This document shows, piece after piece, positions 22,578-27,766 of a stretch of 27,766 nucleotides of DNA. The translations under genes and the position numbers were made by a program. Each line of letters opens with the position of its first letter. Position 1 is the first letter of the stretch. Under the pieces are notes generated by a model, which searched no databases, had not been told where the DNA came from, and saw nothing but the letters and a program-made list of their open reading frames with translations. This DNA comes from a virus: the IMG/VR virus record IMGVR_UViG_3300028548_001146, positions 1 to 27,766 of that record; one strand, written 5' to 3'.

Positions 22578-24413
22578 TTAGTTTCTTTGAGTTAAAACTC
22601 CTTGAGATTCTGTATATTCTATATTAAACATTACTAATCCTTTTTCTTGGTCTAAAGATACAACTTCTGAATTAGTTATTATAACAGGTTTATACATTGT
22701 TTTATCAGGTCTTAAATATGTGTTTAATGACTGAAGATGATAGGCAGCATCAGCTCTATAGTCCTCCTCCTCTACAAATGCACTCCTTTCTTCTATCCAA
22801 ACATTAGGGGATTGAAGGATTTCTCGTAGCCATTTAGATTCTACTGCAGTTAATGGTTCTGTATATGCACTACCATTTATTTTCGCATCAACACTTAGAA
22901 CCTCTGTACCACCTTGATAAGTATTCCAACCTCTCATTCCATCATTATAATAATCTCCTGTACCTAAAGCAGTACCTCCACTTGTATCATCTTGCATAAA
23001 AAATCTATTAGGTAATTTAGTTTCCATGAATGATTTATTTGAGCTTATAGCTTCAACTACATTCCTCCTAGCAATATAAGTATCTATTCCTCCTGCTGTG
23101 TTAAGCCAATGAAATGTAATTGGTTGAAATAATTCTTTTTTATCTGAATTGCTATTATCTTCTCTATTTATAGAAAACCAATAAACAGAACTATGCCTCT
23201 TAGCTTCCCATACATTAGGGCTACCTACATTAGTGTTATAGTTTCCTCTAACATAAACTCTATAATGACTTGTATTTGCTGTTATTGGAGTTACTGTAGT
23301 TGAATAAGGATAAATAGAATTTTGTGGTGCGTAAGCGTGTGAATTTATATAATCAGGAGCAACATTCTGAACAGCTACCTGATTTTGGTTGTGTTTAAAA
23401 GCAGTTGCACCTTGTAATTGAAAAGTATGAGATATATCCGAGCATATTATATCAGTTCCTGCAGAATTGTTCCAATTACTACCCAATACAAAATTTGCTC
23501 CAACGCTTCCATCTTTATTATACGCTTGACCATAAACTTCGTACAGATTATAAAAATCTGTGTCATCAGAACCGTTTAAAGCTTCTTTAACATAGAAGTA
23601 TAAATTACAAGATTGACTTGTAGGGTTTAAAGGAAGCATATATTCGGGAGCGCTGTCTACTATTCTTGTAGAATTTGGACAATTGGTCATAGCCCTCCTT
23701 CTGCTTGTTACAGATGGAGCATTTCTATTTAACACTCTCATTTGATTTAAGTATGGATTTTCACTAAAAGAAGGTACGCTGTTTATAACCCTTATTTTAT
23801 CTGCTGAAGCTAAGTTATTAGAAGCTAACACTAATTCCCCATTAGCATCTAAAACTTCAAAATCAACATAAACCTGTATAGTTCTATAACATCCGTTTGC
23901 AGTAACATTATAAGGACTTACAGCTTCTGTAACATTATCCTGCTTTTGTTTTCCTCCATTCATTCCACCCCAATCTGATGTTTCCCACGAACCTTTACCA
24001 ATAGGGACTAACGAATAAGATAATTGGTCTGCAACCATTCTCTGTATATCTATAGTGAATCTTTGACCTGTAGCTATTGTACCATTTACTATATTATTGT
24101 TGGGTATATCCCTAGACTTTCTTATCTCTCCAATAAAATCCCAATTAGCGTTCAATCCTGTAGGAGTAGGGTATTTTGAAGTTCCAAATACTCTAAATAA
24201 AGCATTAACAACATCTCCTTCTGCAGTAGGTATTGACATTTCATCTATTATAGTACCTGATGTTGTTTTCCATATTACCTGATAAATAATAGGCATATTA
24301 GCTGATACTAAATAATTACCATTAAAACTTTCCTGTTGATTATACATATCATCTCCTGAACCCCATATTGGTTGCTGACCATATATTACTGTACCTCTTA
24401 TTGCTGTTGCCAT
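22578..24413 (-). CDS. Large virion (tail) protein, 611 residues
   Basis: Strand-rich and low in charged helices, with many Asn, Ser, Thr and Tyr residues. Recognisable stretches include VIYGQQPIWGSGDDMYNQ near the N-terminus, a central cysteine pair region (TNCPNSTRI, SQSCNLYFYV), and a C-terminal LVMFNIEYTESQGVLTQRN. No enzyme motif is visible. Its place between the LamG protein and the large tail protein, with only 1-3 bases between genes, makes a tail-tip or fibre role likely. I do not recognise a family. Confidence 0.55.
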   Translation of the reverse strand: MATAIRGTVIYGQQPIWGSGDDMYNQQESFNGNYLVSANMPIIYQVIWKTTSGTIIDEMSIPTAEGDVVNALFRVFGTSKYPTPTGLNANWDFIGEIRKSRDIPNNNIVNGTIATGQRFTIDIQRMVADQLSYSLVPIGKGSWETSDWGGMNGGKQKQDNVTEAVSPYNVTANGCYRTIQVYVDFEVLDANGELVLASNNLASADKIRVINSVPSFSENPYLNQMRVLNRNAPSVTSRRRAMTNCPNSTRIVDSAPEYMLPLNPTSQSCNLYFYVKEALNGSDDTDFYNLYEVYGQAYNKDGSVGANFVLGSNWNNSAGTDIICSDISHTFQLQGATAFKHNQNQVAVQNVAPDYINSHAYAPQNSIYPYSTTVTPITANTSHYRVYVRGNYNTNVGSPNVWEAKRHSSVYWFSINREDNSNSDKKELFQPITFHWLNTAGGIDTYIARRNVVEAISSNKSFMETKLPNRFFMQDDTSGGTALGTGDYYNDGMRGWNTYQGGTEVLSVDAKINGSAYTEPLTAVESKWLREILQSPNVWIEERSAFVEEEDYRADAAYHLQSLNTYLRPDKTMYKPVIITNSEVVSLDQEKGLVMFNIEYTESQGVLTQRN

Positions 24414-24416
24414 ATC

Positions 24417-26333
24417 TTAATATATTTTATATTTTTTATTTAAGTAATCTTGTATCTTTGAGATTTCAGATGTACTTAAAGCTCTATTGTAAATTATTAT
24501 CTCTTGAATATTTCCATCTAAATATCCTAAATGCGTTCCACTTCCTATTTTAAATTTAGCAGAATTATATGTTTGTGAAGGGTTGTAACCCGACATAGTG
24601 CTACTCATAGTTTCAGCATTATTATACTGAAGGCTTAAATTAGCAGTCGCTGAGTCTAGCTTCATAGTTGATATATGATATTTTGAACTATCTCCATTAG
24701 ATATTCTTCTAGCGTTCCATTCTCCTGCAGCACCTGCACCATCATTTACATGACAATATATTCTCTCAGAAGAACTCCCTAAACATAACTCTACATTTCC
24801 AAATTCATAAGAAAAATATGAACCTTCTTCTGAGTTAGGAGAAAAATCTATTATACTTGAAGCAGACATATTTGTCATAGTTGCATCATTAGAATTTGTA
24901 CTATCATCAGGTATTGTAGGGAATACAGCACCATCTCCCATTCTCCACCAACCAATAAGGTTTGAAGAACTAGATGTTAAAGCTGTTAAGTCATTAGGAT
25001 TTTTTGAATTATAAATCTCAATAACCTCAGCATTACTTAATTGTTTATCGTAAACACTACACTCATCTAAAAGTCCAACATAAGGATTGGTGTTACCTTG
25101 ACCTAAGTCAAGATTAGATGTGGTTTGTTGCATACTATTGTAAGTACCAACGGTAGAAGGAGCATCTTGAGATTCTACTCCATTTATATATATTCTCATT
25201 CCTGCAGCAGTACCACTACCATCATAAGTAGCTGTATATAACTCCCATTCCCCTTTCTGCTGACTAGGAGTTACTTTAGCCTGTATAAGTCCTCCTGTTG
25301 CATTATCAAAAATTCTAAACACAATTTGTCCATTTGAATAACCCGGATTAAAAGAATATTCTTTATTATTAGCTTCCCATTTTTCTAGCCACCCTCTCCA
25401 TGGTTGTGTAGGGTCATTGTTAGCCCAAACATTAAGACTAAATGGTTTATCAGTCCCTGCTCCATCATTAAATGAAAAAAGCTGACCTCCTGAGCCTCCT
25501 GCAGGATTTCCACAAGTAACAAATTCAGTATATCCTAAAAATCTTGTAGAATATTTATTTTCAAATGCAGGAGTTACGGGGGTTGCTTGTGCAACTGTAA
25601 ATACAGTTAAGTCAGTATTTATAGGGCTATTATTAACTGATTCTAATTCATCAGTACTCCCATTAAACTTTATTCTTGTTTTATCTGAAGCTCCCCCACC
25701 ATAAGTATATCTTAATGGTTGTCCACTTGAAGATAATTGTGCTACTCCATTAGCATTCCCTGAACCATCTCCAATAGCACTTACTTTTTTAGTAGGAATA
25801 CTAAATGTAACATTACTATCTGCCCTTAACCAAGAAGCTAAACCACTTATTTGATTTGGGTAGTTAGATACAGGTGCAAAGCACTTACTGAAGATTCTGT
25901 ACCCAAAATTCATCTTTAATTGAAGAAGTTGGTCATTAGCAACCTCTTTTTTTCTCTCAATAACTAAACTGCCATCCATTAAGTAAGCTATAGTTGATAC
26001 ATTGCCTGTAGCTCCCCTCATGTAGGTCTTGAGGAACATATCTAGCCACTCGTTAGCTAAATCCTGAAGATTATCCCATCTCTGCTCTATACTTTCGTTT
26101 TTTTGTGCTGTTCTGTTATATAAGTCTGAAAAATAAACCTCAAATGAGTATTCCTCCCAACCATTTCTAGGAGTTAATTCAGGGTAAACTGAATCAGGTG
26201 GAGTTATAAGTAAAGAAGGGTACTGAGTATTATGATTATCGTTAAATTCATCCGTATATCCAAAGAACTTATCTCCATAAGTCCATTTATCCTTCATTGT
26301 TGATACTATATCTGTTAATCTTACTATTGCCAT
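24417..26333 (-). CDS. Virion adhesin with one LamG-like domain nested in another
   Basis: 638 residues. Residues 1-155 look like a tail-terminator type anchor (FEVYFSDLYNRTAQKN, LANEWLDMF). Residues 160-252 (LASWLRADSNVTF ... RIKFNGSTDEL ... LTVFTVAQATP) are the first half of a LamG/concanavalin-like domain. Residues about 255-500 are a complete second LamG domain (FSLNVWANND, GEWELYTATYDG, MRIYINGVES, LLDECSVYDKQLSNAEVIEIYN, GWWRMGDG). Residues 501-638 complete the first domain and end with IQEIIIYNRALS...IQDYLNKKY. Likely binds host surface sugars or proteins. Confidence 0.75.
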   Translation of the reverse strand: MAIVRLTDIVSTMKDKWTYGDKFFGYTDEFNDNHNTQYPSLLITPPDSVYPELTPRNGWEEYSFEVYFSDLYNRTAQKNESIEQRWDNLQDLANEWLDMFLKTYMRGATGNVSTIAYLMDGSLVIERKKEVANDQLLQLKMNFGYRIFSKCFAPVSNYPNQISGLASWLRADSNVTFSIPTKKVSAIGDGSGNANGVAQLSSSGQPLRYTYGGGASDKTRIKFNGSTDELESVNNSPINTDLTVFTVAQATPVTPAFENKYSTRFLGYTEFVTCGNPAGGSGGQLFSFNDGAGTDKPFSLNVWANNDPTQPWRGWLEKWEANNKEYSFNPGYSNGQIVFRIFDNATGGLIQAKVTPSQQKGEWELYTATYDGSGTAAGMRIYINGVESQDAPSTVGTYNSMQQTTSNLDLGQGNTNPYVGLLDECSVYDKQLSNAEVIEIYNSKNPNDLTALTSSSSNLIGWWRMGDGAVFPTIPDDSTNSNDATMTNMSASSIIDFSPNSEEGSYFSYEFGNVELCLGSSSERIYCHVNDGAGAAGEWNARRISNGDSSKYHISTMKLDSATANLSLQYNNAETMSSTMSGYNPSQTYNSAKFKIGSGTHLGYLDGNIQEIIIYNRALSTSEISKIQDYLNKKYKIY

Positions 26334-26334
26334 G

Positions 26335-26646
26335 TTACATTATTTTGTTTGGATTGTGAATTTTCTCTTGAACCTTAGACTCGTATGTGTTTTTTGCTGT
26401 TACCCAACTAAGGTATGTCATAACATTATAAAGATTAGTATCTTTTACACTATCTATACCATTTTTACCATTTATATTGAATACAGCTTTCTCGGCTAAC
26501 ATATAAAGACTGTTAAGCCAACCAAATGGAGCTATATATGCTTTATATAATCCTGTTGTATTCACAGTTCCTGTACTTGTAGTTTTTTCTCCGAATATGT
26601 ACGGAAAAGTGTCGTTAATTTTTCGCTTTGATGAGTCAAAAAAAAA
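26335..26646 (-). CDS. Frame -1 extension of the tail-assembly chaperone (made by frameshift)
   Basis: The -1 frame is open from a TAA about 50 bases before the T-run to the TAA at 26335. It has no ATG in its first 50 codons, only a TTG. After the slip it adds 100 residues (DSSKRKINDTFPYIFGEK...AYIAPFGWLNSLYMLAEKAVF) to the first 211-212 of the upstream frame, giving a protein of about 312 residues. The pair resembles lambda gpG and gpGT in logic, though not in sequence. The next gene starts one base after the stop. Independent translation from the TTG is the alternative. Confidence 0.6.
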   Translation of the reverse strand, partial: FFFDSSKRKINDTFPYIFGEKTTSTGTVNTTGLYKAYIAPFGWLNSLYMLAEKAVFNINGKNGIDSVKDTNLYNVMTYLSWVTAKNTYESKVQEKIHNPNKIM

Positions 26647-27272
26647 CTGAACTCCCAAATAATATCCATTGTAAGTTTTCTGAATTTATCTGCCTTTTCA
26701 GGTATTAGTTCTTCATCATACTCCTCATCTGCTCTCCTGCATAGTATCGCCATCTGTTCAGGAAGAATATCATACCTTCCGTTCTCCATATCAGTAATAT
26801 ACATTTCTAATTGAGTAGATTCAATAAAATCTCCATAAGTTTCTTTTCTAAAAAACTCAGAAGGGAAATTATAAGTTTCTCCATCAAATTCAAATGACTT
26901 CATTCCTTTAGGCTCGTATTCCTTAGTCAATGTATTTATACATCCTATAACTTCTGTAATTTGACTCACATCAATCAGATCAACTTCTTCTTTTGTTAAT
27001 CCTGTTATATATGAGAATATATCTGCATTCATTCTCAGTATTTGTGAGTTATTAAGCTCTACACTATCATTTAAAACTGACATGTAGTTATCACTAATAA
27101 GTTCATGAGTCTTATCTTTCTTTACTCCTGATTCTTCAGAAGCTCTTTCATAATGTTTCTTTATTATTGTAGATAATTCCCCCCAATACTTAACAGATAT
27201 ATCTTTCCATTCAACAGGAATTACTACATCTCTCTCTATATTTTGGCTTTTCAGGCTAATTGTTATGCTCAT
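26562..27272 (-). CDS. Putative tail-assembly chaperone, zero-frame product
   Basis: 236 residues, acidic and helical, with KYWGELSTIIKKHY, FSYITGLTKEEVDLID, and a late LDIIWEFSFF-type segment at the slip site. In siphophages a gene of this kind precedes the tape measure and is made in two forms, a short one and a longer -1 frameshifted one. Here the frameshift signal is present, but five virion genes stand between it and the tape measure. It overlaps the preceding gene by 17 bases. The leader carries TAACTAACC and AAAACACA, like two replication genes. Confidence 0.6.
   Translation of the reverse strand: MSITISLKSQNIERDVVIPVEWKDISVKYWGELSTIIKKHYERASEESGVKKDKTHELISDNYMSVLNDSVELNNSQILRMNADIFSYITGLTKEEVDLIDVSQITEVIGCINTLTKEYEPKGMKSFEFDGETYNFPSEFFRKETYGDFIESTQLEMYITDMENGRYDILPEQMAILCRRADEEYDEELIPEKADKFRKLTMDIIWEFSFFLTHQSEKLTTLFRTYSEKKLQVQEL
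26638..26646 (-). other. Slippery T9 run for -1 frameshifting
   Basis: On the minus strand nine T follow AG and precede GAC. In the zero frame this reads AGT TTT TTT TTG, holding T TTT TTT and T TTT TTG in the correct X XXY YYZ phase. A slip of -1 leads into the open 100-residue extension. I saw only weak RNA pairing downstream, so transcriptional slippage on the run is also possible. Confidence 0.6.
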
Positions 27273-27684
27273 TCTGTGTTTTTTGGTTAGTTAGTATTTC
27301 TCTCTGTATTTCTTCTTTTTGCTGAATATCATCTAGTATATCTGTTGTTTCTCCTACAAAATCTACTGTTGTTTCAAACAAATCTTCTGATAATTCATTA
27401 ATTAAATCGCTGTTTTCATCATTTTTCACTCCCTCCAAGAAACCAATAGTAGCATAAAGCATTAAATTAGGAGTCATATAAGCCCATTCAGTCCTCCTGT
27501 TGGATGAAACCAACATATTGTTAAATGAATTAGTGTATGTTATGATATTTGCTATTATCTCATTGAAACCTAAGAATTTACTACTCTCATACCCTTCAGT
27601 AGCAGTATATACAGTACCTTGAACAAACTTCACATATTTGTGTATCATTTCTTCGTGTTTACCATTTAAACTACTTACATCCAT
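27256..27684 (-). CDS. Hypothetical protein at the head of the tail module, 142 residues
   Basis: A mostly helical protein starting MDVSSLNGKHEEMIHKYVKF, with a more hydrophobic middle (EWAYMTPNLMLYATIGFLEG) and a strongly acidic then polar tail (DDIQQKEEIQREILTNQKTQ). No known motif was found. It overlaps the chaperone gene by 17 bases, so it is part of the same tail operon. It may be a small tail-completion factor, but this is only from position. The leader before the ATG is A-rich with GGAATAAATT. Confidence 0.5.
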   Translation of the reverse strand: MDVSSLNGKHEEMIHKYVKFVQGTVYTATEGYESSKFLGFNEIIANIITYTNSFNNMLVSSNRRTEWAYMTPNLMLYATIGFLEGVKNDENSDLINELSEDLFETTVDFVGETTDILDDIQQKEEIQREILTNQKTQNEHNN

Positions 27685-27766
27685 AATTTATTCCTATTTC
27701 TTCGCAATTATATGACTTTTTTTCTTAACAACCTAGTAAAATTAGTAAATCAAGAAAAATAAACTA

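Noticed and set aside
27705-27731. Promoter-like TTG, 16 bases, TATAATTG at the right edge
   Set aside because: One mismatch in the -7 box and spacing below the usual 17 bases; the upstream context is missing, so it was not called.

Overview
The window looks like part of a tailed phage or prophage of a Bacteroidetes (Flavobacteriia-like) host. The DNA is very AT-rich. Start codons are preceded by A/T-rich leaders rather than Shine-Dalgarno boxes. The best promoter candidates have the Bacteroidetes form TTG/TTTG then TAnnTTTG. Every supported gene is on the minus strand, so the genes read from base 27766 towards base 1. A tape-measure protein of 1059 residues and gp10-like and tail-tube-like proteins suggest a long non-contractile or simple tail (siphovirus-like). 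No integrase, large terminase, tRNA, CRISPR array or insertion sequence was seen, so neither the packaging gene nor a lysogeny module is visible.

Late region, 27684 to 6871. It begins with an unknown protein, then a probable tail-assembly chaperone pair joined by a -1 frameshift on a run of nine T. Next come large virion proteins carrying LamG and carbohydrate-binding-like domains, a gp10-like protein and the tape measure. Three small genes follow (one HTH, one Zn-binding), then a ClpP-type prohead protease fused to a scaffold-like tail, the major capsid protein, two paralogous tail-tube-like proteins, portal, connector and a minor virion protein. The module ends with lysis genes: a coiled-coil membrane protein, an M15 peptidase and a holin-like protein. 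The order tape measure, protease, capsid, portal is unusual, since most siphophages run portal, protease, capsid, tail. A strong intrinsic terminator at 6778-6813 closes the region.

Middle region, 6746 to 5436. A metallophosphoesterase may be transcribed from a promoter whose -33 box lies in the terminator T-run. Downstream is the longest gap (about 228 bases). It contains three tandem 11-mers, a small hairpin and eight tandem hexamers. The hexamers also read as a 22-codon lysine-alternating micro-ORF whose ATG lies in the hairpin.

Replication and recombination region, 5435 to 1. A putative single-strand annealing protein is followed by a small unknown, an HTH protein, a stand-alone DnaA domain-IV-like protein, an SSB-like protein with the DDLPF tip, a replisome-organiser-like protein, a conserved acidic small protein, a PD-(D/E)XK-like nuclease and a DnaC-like helicase loader. 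Small early-type genes come next: Zn ribbon, DUF3310, two small membrane proteins and unknowns. A VRR-NUC nuclease runs off the left edge. Stop and start codons overlap at many junctions, which indicates translational coupling. Three genes here (54, 59 and 54 residues) were found by direct reading at 611-775, 1266-1445 and 1566-1730. The 82 bases at the right edge (27685-27766) hold no convincing gene.
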